From DASXTC01 sp036505635 (GTDB lineage Bacteria > Acidobacteriota > Polarisedimenticolia > JACPZX01 > DASXTC01): DNA of 64,000 nucleotides. Both the position numbers and the translations under genes were made by a program. The notes beneath the pieces are model-generated. The model made no database searches. It saw only the letters and a program-made list of their open reading frames with translations, and was not told the origin of the DNA. Shown here in pieces: positions 35,971 through 44,917 of the stretch (the first letter of the stretch is position 1; each line of letters starts with the position of its first letter). The stretch is from NCBI GenBank assembly GCA_036505635.1, contig DASXTC010000038.1, positions 92,721 to 156,720 on the forward strand. The letters are read 5' to 3'.

Positions 35971-36998
35971 CATCGTCATCGGGCGTGCCCGGTATCATCG
36001 CGAGCATCATCCGGCGCGCGGCGGCTGATCCGCGCGTCATCGTGCTTCCGGAGGCGGACGACGACCGCGTGCTGGCGGCCGCCGCAAAGGTCTCCCGCGA
36101 AGGGTTCGCGAGAGTCCTCCTGCTTGGAGACGCGACGGCGATCGGAGCGCGGGCCACGCGGCTCGGGCTCGATCTGAGCGGGTGCGCGCTGGAGGATCCG
36201 GCCCGCTCCCCGCGCGCCGAGACGTTCGCCTCGATCCATCACGAACGCGTCAAGGCCAGAGGGGTCACGTTCGAGGAGTCCCGCAGGGAGGCGCGCGACC
36301 CTCTGATGTTCGCGGCACTGATGGTGAGCACCGGCGCGGCCGACGGCAGCGTGGCCGGTGCCGCGCACACGACCGGCGACACGATGCGCGCGGCGCTGCG
36401 CGTCATCGGGCCTGCCGTGGGGGTGCGCACGGTCTCGTCGTGCTTCCTCATGGTGGTGCCGCGAGACGACGTCGGCGAGTCGGGCGGGTTCATCTTCGCC
36501 GACTGCGGCCTCGTGCCCGAGCCCACGCCGGATCAGCTCGCCGAAATCGCGATCGAGTCGGCGGCCACGGCGCGGCTGCTGATGCAGGCCGAGCCCCGTA
36601 TCGCCCTCCTGTCGTTCTCCACGAAGGGGAGCGCGAAGCACCCGGCCGCCGAAAAGGTGGCGCGCGCGGTCGAGATGGTACGGGCCCGCCGGCCCGACCT
36701 GCTGGTGGACGGCGAGCTGCAGGCGGACGCCGCCCTGGTGCCGGCCATCGCCGGCTCGAAGGCGCCGGGAAGCCCGTTGGGGGGCCGGGCCAACGTCCTC
36801 ATCTTCCCCGATCTCTCGTCGGGGAACATCGCCTACAAGCTGACCGAGCGGCTGGCCGGCGCGACGGCCCTGGGCCCCATCACGCAGGGGCTCGCGCGTC
36901 CCGCGAACGATCTGTCCCGTGGGTGCAGCTCGGAGGACATCGTCAACGTCGTGGCGATCACCGCCGTGCAGGCGTTGGCGAACGGCTCCTCCCCCTGA
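35967..36998 (+). CDS. pta: Phosphate acetyltransferase
   Basis: A 343-aa Pta catalytic domain, interconverting acetyl-CoA and acetyl phosphate. Visible blocks: VIVLPEADDDRVLAAA, DPLMFAALMVSTGAADGSVAGAAHTTGDTMRAAL, LSFSTKGSAKHP and NVLIFPDLSSGNIAYKL. It is the short Pta form without the N-terminal DRTGG-type region. ATG 35967 has GAAGGAG about 9 nt upstream and overlaps the previous stop by 4 bp. No ackA is nearby. Acetyl phosphate may also matter for the kinase gene 7 bp downstream. Confidence 0.93.
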   Translation: MTSSSGVPGIIASIIRRAAADPRVIVLPEADDDRVLAAAAKVSREGFARVLLLGDATAIGARATRLGLDLSGCALEDPARSPRAETFASIHHERVKARGVTFEESRREARDPLMFAALMVSTGAADGSVAGAAHTTGDTMRAALRVIGPAVGVRTVSSCFLMVVPRDDVGESGGFIFADCGLVPEPTPDQLAEIAIESAATARLLMQAEPRIALLSFSTKGSAKHPAAEKVARAVEMVRARRPDLLVDGELQADAALVPAIAGSKAPGSPLGGRANVLIFPDLSSGNIAYKLTERLAGATALGPITQGLARPANDLSRGCSSEDIVNVVAITAVQALANGSSP

Positions 36999-37005
36999 GC
37001 CCGCG

Positions 37006-38475
37006 ATGAACCTCCAGATCAGGCACAAGGTCCTGCTTCCGGCTCTGGCCGTCATCTCCGTGCTGCTCGCGCTGGCCGGCTACTCCACCTACTCGATCTG
37101 GAGGATCAACCGGCAGGCGGGGGAGCTGAGCGACCTGCACCTGCCCGGCTCCTCCGCCACAAGCAGGATGCGCCTGCAGCTCGAGGAGGTCACCCGATTG
37201 GGCCAGGTGGCCGGCGTCATCAAGGAGGACATCGAGAAGTCCAGGGAGAAGCTCAGAGAGAAGTTCAGGGTGGCGCGAGGCGAGCTCGACGCCAACCTCG
37301 AGGCGCTCGTCGCGCGGGAGCCGAATGGTCCGCTGCCCGTCCATCGGAGGTTCAGACGGACGCTCGACGCGTTGTATCAGGCCATCGAGGCGCTCGATCC
37401 GAACAACGCCGACACGAAAGCCGAGGTCGCGGCGGGGCAGGACGAAGCCTTCGCCGACCTGAGGGACCTGGAGGCGCACTACGCGCGGCGCGTAGAGCGC
37501 GGCGTCCAGGAGGTCGCGCAGATCGGCCGCGTGGCCGCGCGCTCCACGCTCTACGCCCTGGCGGCCGGCCTGATCGTGTCGGTGATCGTCTGGGTCCTGA
37601 TCCTGCTGAGCCTGACCCGGCCCCTGCGCGAGCTGGTGGCCGGCACCGAGAGGATCGCCCAGGGGAGATTCTCCGAGCCGATCCCCGAGCTGTCGGGCGA
37701 CGAGCTGGGGACCCTGTCGGCGGCCTTCAACCGGATGGCCGCAAGCCTCAGCGAAATCGATCGCATGAAGGCGGAGTTCGTGGCCACCGCCTCGCACGAG
37801 CTCAAGACGCCGCTGACCTGTATCAAGGGGTTCGCGTCGCTGCTTCGGTCCGGCCAGCGCGGGTCGCTCACCGACGAGCAGAAGGCGACCCTCGTTCAGG
37901 TGGAGGAGCAGGTCGACCAGATGGCGGGCTTCGTGAGCCAGCTCCTGGATCTGTCGCGTTTGAGGGCCGGCCGCGTCACGATGAACATCCGGTCGTTGCC
38001 CGCCGAGGCCTTCTTCAGCTCGGTGGCTCGCAGCTTCGAAGGAGTGGCGCAGAAGAGGGGAATCAAGTACGAGGTGCGTCTGGCTCCGGAGCTGCCGGCG
38101 CGGATCCAGGTCGACCCGGACCGCATGCGCGAGGTCGTGTACAATCTGCTTGGCAACGCGTTCAAGTTCACGGGCCACGGGGGCCGGATCGGACTCGATG
38201 TCGAGGGGGATTCCGAGTGGGTCCGCGTGACCGTGTCCGACACCGGCCCGGGGATCCCCCAGGAAGATCTTCCTTTCATCTTCGAGAAATACTACAAGGG
38301 GACAGAAGCGGACGGAGCGCTCGAGGACGAGGGTGCGGGACTGGGGCTGGCGATCTCCCGGGGGGTCGTCGAAAAGCACGGCGGAAGGATCTGGGTGGAG
38401 AGCGCCGCCGGCCATGGCTCGAGATTCATCTTCCGGATCCCCGTCTCGGTGACCGGAAAGGAGATGGAACGCTGA
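37006..38475 (+). CDS. Transmembrane sensor histidine kinase
   Basis: A 489-aa kinase: transmembrane helix near 8-28, a helical periplasmic sensor of about 150 aa, a second helix near 183-205, HAMP, HisKA with phospho-acceptor H264 in ATASHELKTPL, and an HATPase_c domain (NLLGNAFKFT; DTGPGIP; GAGLGLAIS). The four-helix-bundle-like sensor region resembles 5TM/CHASE3-type ligand domains. No response regulator gene is adjacent, so the partner is elsewhere. It sits between pta and a lipoprotein gene in one operon. Confidence 0.93.
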   Translation: MNLQIRHKVLLPALAVISVLLALAGYSTYSIWRINRQAGELSDLHLPGSSATSRMRLQLEEVTRLGQVAGVIKEDIEKSREKLREKFRVARGELDANLEALVAREPNGPLPVHRRFRRTLDALYQAIEALDPNNADTKAEVAAGQDEAFADLRDLEAHYARRVERGVQEVAQIGRVAARSTLYALAAGLIVSVIVWVLILLSLTRPLRELVAGTERIAQGRFSEPIPELSGDELGTLSAAFNRMAASLSEIDRMKAEFVATASHELKTPLTCIKGFASLLRSGQRGSLTDEQKATLVQVEEQVDQMAGFVSQLLDLSRLRAGRVTMNIRSLPAEAFFSSVARSFEGVAQKRGIKYEVRLAPELPARIQVDPDRMREVVYNLLGNAFKFTGHGGRIGLDVEGDSEWVRVTVSDTGPGIPQEDLPFIFEKYYKGTEADGALEDEGAGLGLAISRGVVEKHGGRIWVESAAGHGSRFIFRIPVSVTGKEMER

Positions 38476-38477
38476 CG

Positions 38478-39074
38478 ATGGGGCGCACCTCACCTCGCGC
38501 GGCCTACGTGGTCGCCATGCTTTCGGTTCTCCTTCCGGGTGGGTGCTCCCGCACGGTCCGGAGGCCCGAGCCGCGGCCGGTCCCCCCCCAGACCACCTCA
38601 CCCGTGCAGACGGCGCCACCGCCGCTCGTGACGCCTCCTCCTCCCAGCGAGCTCGATCTCGCGATGGAAGCGGCCACCAAAGCCCGAGCCGCGGGGGACA
38701 GAGTGGGTGCGCTGCTGCTCTACGAGAAGGCCGCGTCGCTGGCGCAGGAGGAGGGGCGGCGCGCCGAGATCCACTACATGATTGGGCTCATGTACGCGGA
38801 CCCCGCCTCCGAGGCGAGGGACCTGGAGCGCTCCCGGTCCGAGCTGCTGAGCGCCGCGATCGAGGCGCCCGAGGGGCCCCGCGCCACGGAGGCGCGCGTG
38901 TTCGTCTCGCTGCTCGACGATCTCATCGTGATGCGCGCGCAGTTGGCGGAGCTCAAGACCCAGACCGACGCCGCCAGAGCCGAGGTGGCCGCGCTCAAGG
39001 CCCGCCTTGACGAGAAGGAGAAGGAGCTGGCGGAGATCAAGAAGATCCTGTTGCAGGACAAGGGGAAACCCTGA
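38478..39074 (+). CDS. Putative lipoprotein with TPR-like region and coiled coil
   Basis: A 198-aa protein with a lipobox (LPGGC, Cys near 23) after a short signal sequence, so it is likely anchored in a membrane. A Pro/Thr-rich linker (30-55) is followed by a TPR-like helical pair (AGDRVGALLLYEKAASLAQEEGR; HYMIGLMYADP) and a C-terminal coiled coil (LAELKTQTDAARAEVAALKARLDEKEKEL). The architecture resembles small proteins that pair with sensor kinases (QseG-like), but that is only an analogy. It starts 2 bp after the kinase stop. Confidence 0.7.
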   Translation: MGRTSPRAAYVVAMLSVLLPGGCSRTVRRPEPRPVPPQTTSPVQTAPPPLVTPPPPSELDLAMEAATKARAAGDRVGALLLYEKAASLAQEEGRRAEIHYMIGLMYADPASEARDLERSRSELLSAAIEAPEGPRATEARVFVSLLDDLIVMRAQLAELKTQTDAARAEVAALKARLDEKEKELAEIKKILLQDKGKP

Positions 39075-39594
39075 CCCTCACCCGCTGCAGGCGCTCTAGG
39101 GCCGTTTCGCCCGACTCGCAAAGAAGGACGTGGTCAGTCTAGGGAGGCCGTCCGGTGGTGTCAACGAAAGCCGGACGGTCAATCCGGGGATACTGGACAG
39201 TGTGAAGGGGGGACAGAAAAGCACCGCTGAAAGCGTTTGCGGGGCAAGAGGATCGGATGGGGTCTGGAAAGCGGAGGTTGGCTCGGCCCTTGCTAGGTCT
39301 TCGGCAGAGATTCAGAGCTAGGCGTGATGGCCTCGCGGCCGAATCCGTGGTTTCGTTTCTCCCCTGCCGTTGGCTTCCGGCAGCAGCGGGGCAGTCGGGA
39401 GAGGACGGCGGAGGAGACGGCGCCCGGATGAAGTCGCTGCCATCACGCCTCGGATTCTTTGAGATCCGGAGCCGCCCCAATCAATCCCTCGACCCGCAGC
39501 CGAGGGACAGTGGCGCTGGACCGGTGCTCGGCCGCCAGGCCAGCCGGTCCCTTCAATAACATTCCCACCGCATCGCATGGTGGCTCCGGCAAAT
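39075..39594. other. Intergenic region without genes
   Basis: About 520 bp between the lipoprotein and tatD ends, less GC-rich than the coding DNA around it. A perfect 8-bp inverted repeat with a 15-nt loop (CCGTCCGG / CCGGACGG, 39148-39178) may be a 3' hairpin of the upstream operon. I see no plausible coding frame. Confidence 0.6.
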
Positions 39595-39595
39595 C

Positions 39596-39628
39596 GAGGG
39601 GGTCCGAAAGGGCCCCCTCAGCCTTTTT
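39596..39628. terminator. Rho-independent terminator at the tatD end (bidirectional)
   Basis: A 10-bp stem (GAGGGGGTCC / GGGCCCCCTC, one wobble) closed by a GAAA tetraloop and followed on the + strand by AGCC and five T (39624-39628). On the minus strand the same hairpin starts at the tatD stop codon. It should stop + strand transcripts before they run into tatD and mark the end of the larC-metG-tatD transcript. This is the best intrinsic terminator in the window. Confidence 0.8.
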
Positions 39629-40421
39629 GGGCCCCACTCCGAGCGTTGCGCGCTCCCGGAACTCCAAAAAGCCTGTCGAATCCGGTGCTCACGGCGTCGG
39701 CCAGATCCGGGACGGCGATCCCCCTCAGCTCCGCGGCAAACCGAGCGACCTCGGCGACCAACGCGGGCTCATTGCGCTTGCCCCGGTGGGGGATGGGCGC
39801 GAGGTAGGGAGAGTCGGTCTCGATCAGCATACGCTCGAGGGGCACGATCCGGCACGCTTCGCGGATCAGGTCCGCCTTCCTGAACGTGATGATCCCCGAA
39901 AACGAGACGTAGAACCCGATATCGAGGCAGAAGCGCGCGAAGCCGGCATCCTCCGAGAAGCAGTGAAGGACCCCCCCGACGTCGCGCGCATCCTCCTCCT
40001 CGAGGATTCGCCTCAGATCACCGGCGGCGTCCCGGGTATGGATGATCAGCGGGAGGCGGACCGAACGGGCCAGCGCGATCTGCCGTCGCAGTACCTCGCG
40101 CTGCGTGTCGTGCGGCGAGAAGCTGTAGTGATAATCGAGCCCCACCTCGCCGATGGCGGCAATCTCAGGCGACGCCTCGACGAGATCCCGCAGCGCCGTC
40201 TCGCTGTCATCATCCCATTGCTTCGCGTGGTGCGGGTGGAACCCCACCGAGGCCTTCAGCCCGTGTGCCCGCGCGAGCGCCAGGTTCTCCGTGGCGTCGG
40301 CCATCGAGGTCGCGCAGGTCATGACCCGCGTGACGCCCGCCGCGCGCGCCCGGGCGACGACCTCATCGAGATCGTGCTCGAAGGCCGGCATCGACAGGTG
40401 CGCGTGGGAGTCGGCGAGCAT
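39618..40421 (-). CDS. tatD: TatD-family metal-dependent hydrolase (DNase)
   Basis: A 267-aa TIM-barrel metallohydrolase. Family features are DSHAHL (metal His pair), GFHPHHA, AIGEVGLDYHY (metal Glu), PLIIHTRDA, LHCFSED and ETDSPYLAP (metal Asp). TatD proteins act as 3'-5' exonucleases or D-aminoacyl-tRNA-related hydrolases. It lies 39 bp after metG, the usual neighbour, in the larC-metG-tatD operon. The stop codon is inside the terminator stem. Confidence 0.94.
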   Translation of the reverse strand: MLADSHAHLSMPAFEHDLDEVVARARAAGVTRVMTCATSMADATENLALARAHGLKASVGFHPHHAKQWDDDSETALRDLVEASPEIAAIGEVGLDYHYSFSPHDTQREVLRRQIALARSVRLPLIIHTRDAAGDLRRILEEEDARDVGGVLHCFSEDAGFARFCLDIGFYVSFSGIITFRKADLIREACRIVPLERMLIETDSPYLAPIPHRGKRNEPALVAEVARFAAELRGIAVPDLADAVSTGFDRLFGVPGARNARSGAQKG

Positions 40422-40460
40422 GGGGGCCTGCCGCGCCGCCTCGGGAGGGCGGCGCGGACT

Positions 40461-42473
40461 CTACCGGACCACGGCGCCGGGAGGCACGTCCGACTCGAAG
40501 GTGGCCACGATGGGCTTGCCGTCATCGTCGGCCGCCAGGATCATCCCCTGTGACTCGATCCCCCGCATCTTGCGCGGGGCAAGGTTGGCCACCAGGACAA
40601 CGCACTTGCCGACGAGCGCCTCGGGGGCGTACTGCAGCGCGATGCCGGCAAGCACGGTGCGTTGCTCGGCGCCGATGTCGACCGTGAGCTTGAGCAGCCT
40701 GTCGGCGCCGGCGACCTTCTCGGCGGCGAGCACCTTGCCGGATCTCAGCTTGATCTTCATGAAGTCCTCGATGGTGATCGTCCCGGACTCCGCGCCGGCG
40801 GGGGTCGTGGGGGTCGCGGGAGCCGCGGGGGTCGCGGGTGGTGCCTGCCGGATGGGTCGATCGGGCTGTTCCATTCTGATCTCCTTGGTCATGGCTGTCA
40901 CCGTTGACGATGTCGACGTGGCGGAGGCGAAGTGGGCCGACTTGTCGACTCGGGGAAAGAGCGGGGCGCCTCTGCGGATCGGCTGGCCCGGGGCGAGCCC
41001 TCCCCAGCTCAGGGCGTCCAGGCGCCGGGCGCCGATGCGCCCCGGGCACCCGAGCTGGCTCCAGATCTCCTGGGAGGCCGATGGCATCACGGGTGCCAAC
41101 GCCACCGCCACGATCCTTATCGCCTCGGCGGCGCAGAAGAGCACAGTGTCGAGCAGAGGGCGCCTGGCGGGGTCCCTGGCGAGGACCCAGGGCTCCCACC
41201 TGACGATGTGCCGGTTGGTCTCGCTGACGAGCCCGGCCACCGCGGCAAGCCCTTCGTGGAACCGGTAGTCGTCGAAGGCAGCACGGTAGGCCGCCACGGC
41301 CCCCCCTGCGGCCGCCGCGAGCGCCGCGACCTCGCGAGCCTGTTCCGGCGGGGCCGCCGGCGCGGGAATGACCCCGCCGCTGAAATCCTCGATCATCTTG
41401 AGCAGCCGGCTGAGCAGGTTACCCAGATCGTTGGCGAGGTCGTTGTTGATCCGATCGACCAGCGCCTCCTCGGAGTACTGCGCGTCCTGCCCGAAGGCCA
41501 TCTCCCGCATCATGAAGTAGCGCAGCGCGTCGGGCCCGAAGTCCGCGATCAGGGGCAGCGGGTCCACGATGTTGCCCTTCGTCTTGGACATCTTGGAGTC
41601 CGAGCGCAGCCACCATCCGTGGGCGTAGACCGTCTTCGGCAGCGGTAGATCCGCCGACATCAGGAAGGCGGGCCAGTAGACCGCGTGGAATCGTATGATG
41701 TCCTTGCCGACCAGATGCAGGTCGGCCGGCCAGAAGTCGCGGTAGAGGTCGCCCCCCTCCCCGTAATCGAGCGCCGTGACGTAGTTGCACAACGCGTCGA
41801 ACCACACGTAGAGGATGTGCCTCGGGTCGCCGGGAAACGGGATGCCCCACTTGAACGACGTGCGCGAGATCGACAGATCCTTGAGCCCCATCTCGACGAA
41901 ACGTCGGACCTCGTTGAGCCGGAAGTCGGGGCGGACGAACTCGGGGTGATTCGCGAAGAGCTTCAGCAAGGGCTCCTGATACCTCGAGAGCCTGAAGAAG
42001 TACGACTCCTCGCGGACCCTCTCGACGGGATGCCCCAGCTCGGGGCACCGGCCCTCCTGGACCTGGCTCTCGGGGTAGAAGGCCTCGCACCCGGTGCAGT
42101 ACATCCCTTCGTAGGCGTCCAGGTAGATGTCCCCCTTGTCGGCGACCCGCTGGAAGATCTTCATGACGCCCCGCCGGTGCCGGTCATCGGTGGTGCGGAT
42201 GAAGTCGTCGTAGGTGATCTCCATCCTCTTCCAGAGGTCGTGGTATCGTGCCACCACTCGGTCCGCCAGCTCCTTGGGCTCGATCCCCTGCTTGACCGCC
42301 GCGCGCTCTATCTTCTGGCCGTGCTCGTCGGTGCCGGTCAGAAAGAAGACACGCCGGCCCGACATCCTCTGGTACCGCGCTATGACGTCCGCCACCACGG
42401 TCGTGTAGGTGTGCCCGATGTGAGGCAGGTCGTTGACGTAGTAGATGGGGGTGGTGACGTAGAAGCTCTTCAC
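40461..42473 (-). CDS. metG: Methionyl-tRNA synthetase with C-terminal tRNA-binding domain
   Basis: A 670-aa class I synthetase. HIGH-type motif PHIGHTYT near the start, CP-domain cysteines in YCTGCEAFYPESQ with a partly lost zinc knuckle (only C-x2-C plus a later single Cys in GRCPEL), the KMSKT loop (SKMSKTKGN), an anticodon-binding helical domain, and from about residue 570 an EMAP/Trbp111-like OB-fold (IKLRSGKVLAAEKVAGADRLLKL). The start overlaps the larC stop by 4 bp (ATGA). Confidence 0.96.
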   Translation of the reverse strand: MKSFYVTTPIYYVNDLPHIGHTYTTVVADVIARYQRMSGRRVFFLTGTDEHGQKIERAAVKQGIEPKELADRVVARYHDLWKRMEITYDDFIRTTDDRHRRGVMKIFQRVADKGDIYLDAYEGMYCTGCEAFYPESQVQEGRCPELGHPVERVREESYFFRLSRYQEPLLKLFANHPEFVRPDFRLNEVRRFVEMGLKDLSISRTSFKWGIPFPGDPRHILYVWFDALCNYVTALDYGEGGDLYRDFWPADLHLVGKDIIRFHAVYWPAFLMSADLPLPKTVYAHGWWLRSDSKMSKTKGNIVDPLPLIADFGPDALRYFMMREMAFGQDAQYSEEALVDRINNDLANDLGNLLSRLLKMIEDFSGGVIPAPAAPPEQAREVAALAAAAGGAVAAYRAAFDDYRFHEGLAAVAGLVSETNRHIVRWEPWVLARDPARRPLLDTVLFCAAEAIRIVAVALAPVMPSASQEIWSQLGCPGRIGARRLDALSWGGLAPGQPIRRGAPLFPRVDKSAHFASATSTSSTVTAMTKEIRMEQPDRPIRQAPPATPAAPATPTTPAGAESGTITIEDFMKIKLRSGKVLAAEKVAGADRLLKLTVDIGAEQRTVLAGIALQYAPEALVGKCVVLVANLAPRKMRGIESQGMILAADDDGKPIVATFESDVPPGAVVR

Positions 42474-43669
42474 GAGGGGGCCCCGGTCTGATTCCAGAAG
42501 GCGGTCATCGCGGCGGCCTGGACCTGCTTGAGGGGCACCTTCCGGCGGGCCGCGAGCTTGCGGCAGTCATCGTACTCCGGCTGCGCCTGCATGACGCGCC
42601 CGTCCATCGACGACACCTTGACCCGGATCCTGCCGAAGCGCGTGGTAACCGTGCGGTGCTCTCGCGTGAGCTCCAGACGGCCCGCCGGGCGGTACCGCAG
42701 CCCGATCGTCGTGCTCTCCTCGAAGATCACCTTCGACATCACCCCGAGCAGCTCCCCCGGGCAGATGGCGGTCACCATCACGCCCGGGCGTCCCTTCTTC
42801 ATCTGGACGGGCGTGTAGAAGACCTCCTTCGCCCCCTCCTCGAAAAGCCGCTCCATCAGGTAGCCGAAGCACTGCGGGTTCATGTCGTCGATGTTGCACT
42901 CGAGCACCATCACCTCGGTTCGCTCCGTCTCGGACGAAACCCACGAGGAGCCCAGCATCCCGCGCAGGAGGTTGGGGCGCCCCTGGTCCTCGCGCGTTCC
43001 CGCGCCGTAGCCGATCCGCTCGACGATCATCGGCGGCGGAGGGCCGAACGAGGAGGCCAGCGTCGTCACGATGGCGGCGCCGGTCGGCGTGACCAGCTCG
43101 CCGCCGGGTCCGGCCGAATAGATCGGCACCCCCTTGACCAGCGCGGCGGTGGCCGGCGCCGGCACCGGCAGGAGCCCGTGCTCCATCTGGACGGTGCCGC
43201 TCCCCACGTTGAGCGGCGAACAGACGAGCCTTCCGCCGTCGGGCAGGTTCAGCAGCTCGTGCAGGCCGATGACGGCGCCCACGATGTCCACGATGGCGTC
43301 CACCGCCCCCACCTCGTGCAGGTGGACCTTCTGGAGCGGGATCCGGTGGATTGCCGCCTCGACCTCGATGATCCGGCGGAAGATCCGCATCGCGTCCGCC
43401 TTGAGCGGCGCTTCCAGACGGCTCCCCTCGATGATGGCGGAGATCTCCTTGATGCCTCTGTGCGCCTGGCGCCCTGTGACCCTGACGTCGACCTTGCGCG
43501 CTCCGAAGTGGCCACGCTCCACCGCACGGGCCGTGATCGACCATCCCTTGAGCCCCAGCAGGGCCAGATGCGACCTGAGCACCCTCAGGTCGAGACCCAG
43601 GTCCAGGAGCACACCGAGGAGCATGTCGCCGCTGACGCCGCTCGCGCAATCGAGGTAGAGGACCTTCAT
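42470..43669 (-). CDS. larC: Nickel-pincer cofactor biosynthesis protein LarC
   Basis: A 399-aa LarC, which inserts nickel (CTP-dependent) in the synthesis of the nickel-pincer nucleotide used by lactate racemase and related LarA enzymes. Family features are LYLDCASGVSGDMLLG at the N-terminus, VHLHEVGAVDAIVDIVG (His-rich metal region) and NIDDMNPQCFGYLMERL in the second half. Unlike in Lactobacillus, where larC is read by a programmed frameshift, one continuous frame encodes both halves. ATG at 43667-43669 has GGAG upstream. larB, larE and larA are not in the window. Confidence 0.93.
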   Translation of the reverse strand: MKVLYLDCASGVSGDMLLGVLLDLGLDLRVLRSHLALLGLKGWSITARAVERGHFGARKVDVRVTGRQAHRGIKEISAIIEGSRLEAPLKADAMRIFRRIIEVEAAIHRIPLQKVHLHEVGAVDAIVDIVGAVIGLHELLNLPDGGRLVCSPLNVGSGTVQMEHGLLPVPAPATAALVKGVPIYSAGPGGELVTPTGAAIVTTLASSFGPPPPMIVERIGYGAGTREDQGRPNLLRGMLGSSWVSSETERTEVMVLECNIDDMNPQCFGYLMERLFEEGAKEVFYTPVQMKKGRPGVMVTAICPGELLGVMSKVIFEESTTIGLRYRPAGRLELTREHRTVTTRFGRIRVKVSSMDGRVMQAQPEYDDCRKLAARRKVPLKQVQAAAMTAFWNQTGAPS

Positions 43670-43747
43670 GAGGGCTCCGAGGGGGCCCGCAGCCTCCGGG
43701 CCGTCAGGCCGCATCTATCAGCAGATCAATGAGTTAAGACCGGTCGG

Positions 43748-43777
43748 ATATTACGATGCGCCCGCGAAGAGTGTCAA
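43748..43777 (-). promoter_or_regulatory. Promoter of the larC-metG-tatD operon
   Basis: Minus strand TTGACA (43777-43772), 18-bp spacer, TAATAT (43753-43748). It predicts a leader of about 70 nt before larC. It is back to back with the asparaginase promoter; the two -35 boxes are 10 bp apart. Confidence 0.8.
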
Positions 43778-43787
43778 GACGCCCGCT

Positions 43788-43817
43788 TTGACAGCGTGCG
43801 CGGCCCGGCGCTAACAT
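43788..43817 (+). promoter_or_regulatory. Promoter of the asparaginase-ECF operon (near-leaderless)
   Basis: TTGACA (43788-43793), 18-bp spacer, TAACAT (43812-43817). The GTG at 43826 is 8 nt beyond the -10 box, so the transcript would start at or within 2 nt of it. An in-frame GTG at 43796 lies upstream of the -10 and cannot be used from this promoter. Confidence 0.78.
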
Positions 43818-43825
43818 CGCCCGCC

Positions 43826-44917
43826 GTGTCGCGTCCATCGCATCCCGTCCGCCATCACCAGCGCTCCCCGTCGCGTGCCGCGCCCGCGTCCCCTCAGGGC
43901 CAGTACGTTCCCGCCGTGGAGGTGACGCGTGGCTCGCTGGTCGAATCGGTCCATTCGGCGGCCATCGCTGTCGCCGACTCGCGGGGCAACATCACGGCAC
44001 GGCTGGGCGGGATCGATCACCTCGTGTTCCTTCGCTCCTCGGCCAAGCCTTTCCAGGCGATGGCGACGATCGAAAGCGGAGCGGCGGAGCGATTTGGTTT
44101 CGTTCCGCGCGAGCTGGCGGTCATGGCCGGTTCACACAGCAGCGAGCCGATCCACATCGAAACGGTCGCCGGGATCCTGGCCAGGATCGGCCTCGATGTC
44201 ACCGCGCTGCAGTGCGGGACGCACGCGCCCTTCTCGAAGCAGGTCGCCGAGGAATACCGGCGGGCCGGCCGACCTCTCACCGCCCTAGAACACAACTGTT
44301 CGGGCAAACACTCCGGTATGCTGGCCGCGGCGCTGACCGGGGGGCACGATCCGGCCACCTACCTGGATCCCAAGCACCCGGTGCAGCAGCGGGTCCTCGG
44401 GGTGCTGGCGGACCTGACCGGACGGATGCGCGACCGGATCATCGTCGCGATCGACGGTTGCGGAGCCCCGACCCTCGCCGTCACGCTGGCCGAGGCGGCG
44501 CGGGCCTTCGCGCGCCTCGTCGATCCGGCGAGCCTGGCCCCGGAGCACGCCCTCTCGGCCGCCCGCGTCGTGGCCGCGATGCGGGAACACCCGGTGATGG
44601 TGGGGGGCGAGGGGACGCTCGACACGGAGCTGACCGCTCACCCGCGCCACGGCCTGATCGCGAAACGGGGGGCCGAGGGGGTCCAGTGCGCGGCCTTCGT
44701 CAAGGATGGAGTCGGCTTCGGCGTGGCCGCGAAGATCGCCGACGGGGACAACTACAGGGCCCGCGTCGCCCTGACGGTGGAGATCGTCCGCCAGCTCGAG
44801 CTCCTGTCCGCCACCGAGGCCGCGCGCCTGACGGAGGTCGCAACGCTGGCGGTGCGCAACAATCGCGGCCGCGAGGTCGGCGTGACACGGGCCTCCTTCA
44901 CGCTGCAGCGGACGTGA
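43826..44917 (+). CDS. L-asparaginase, type II-like (Rhizobium etli ReAV family)
   Basis: A 363-aa asparaginase of the thermolabile/ReAV family, unrelated to the E. coli AnsA/AnsB type. Active-site blocks are LRSSAKPFQ (Ser-x-x-Lys) and LEHNCSGKHSGML (Cys and Lys), plus IDGCGAPT. It should hydrolyse asparagine to aspartate and ammonia in the cytoplasm. Start choice is set by the promoter: GTG 43826 lies 8 nt after the -10 box; GTG 43917 is an alternative closer to the conserved domain. The stop overlaps the start of the ECF ATPase gene (GTGA). Confidence 0.85.
   Translation: MSRPSHPVRHHQRSPSRAAPASPQGQYVPAVEVTRGSLVESVHSAAIAVADSRGNITARLGGIDHLVFLRSSAKPFQAMATIESGAAERFGFVPRELAVMAGSHSSEPIHIETVAGILARIGLDVTALQCGTHAPFSKQVAEEYRRAGRPLTALEHNCSGKHSGMLAAALTGGHDPATYLDPKHPVQQRVLGVLADLTGRMRDRIIVAIDGCGAPTLAVTLAEAARAFARLVDPASLAPEHALSAARVVAAMREHPVMVGGEGTLDTELTAHPRHGLIAKRGAEGVQCAAFVKDGVGFGVAAKIADGDNYRARVALTVEIVRQLELLSATEAARLTEVATLAVRNNRGREVGVTRASFTLQRT

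Noticed and set aside
36919..37005. Longer N-terminus for the sensor kinase inside pta
   Set aside because: It is Arg/Ser-rich shadow sequence; ATG 37006 begins directly with the first transmembrane helix.
39130..39321. A 63-codon plus strand frame in the 39.1-39.6 kb gap
   Set aside because: It has no ribosome-binding site, biased codon use or recognisable motif, and overlaps an inverted repeat.
43796..43825. Upstream GTG start for the asparaginase
   Set aside because: It lies within the promoter, before the -10 box, so it would not be transcribed from that promoter.
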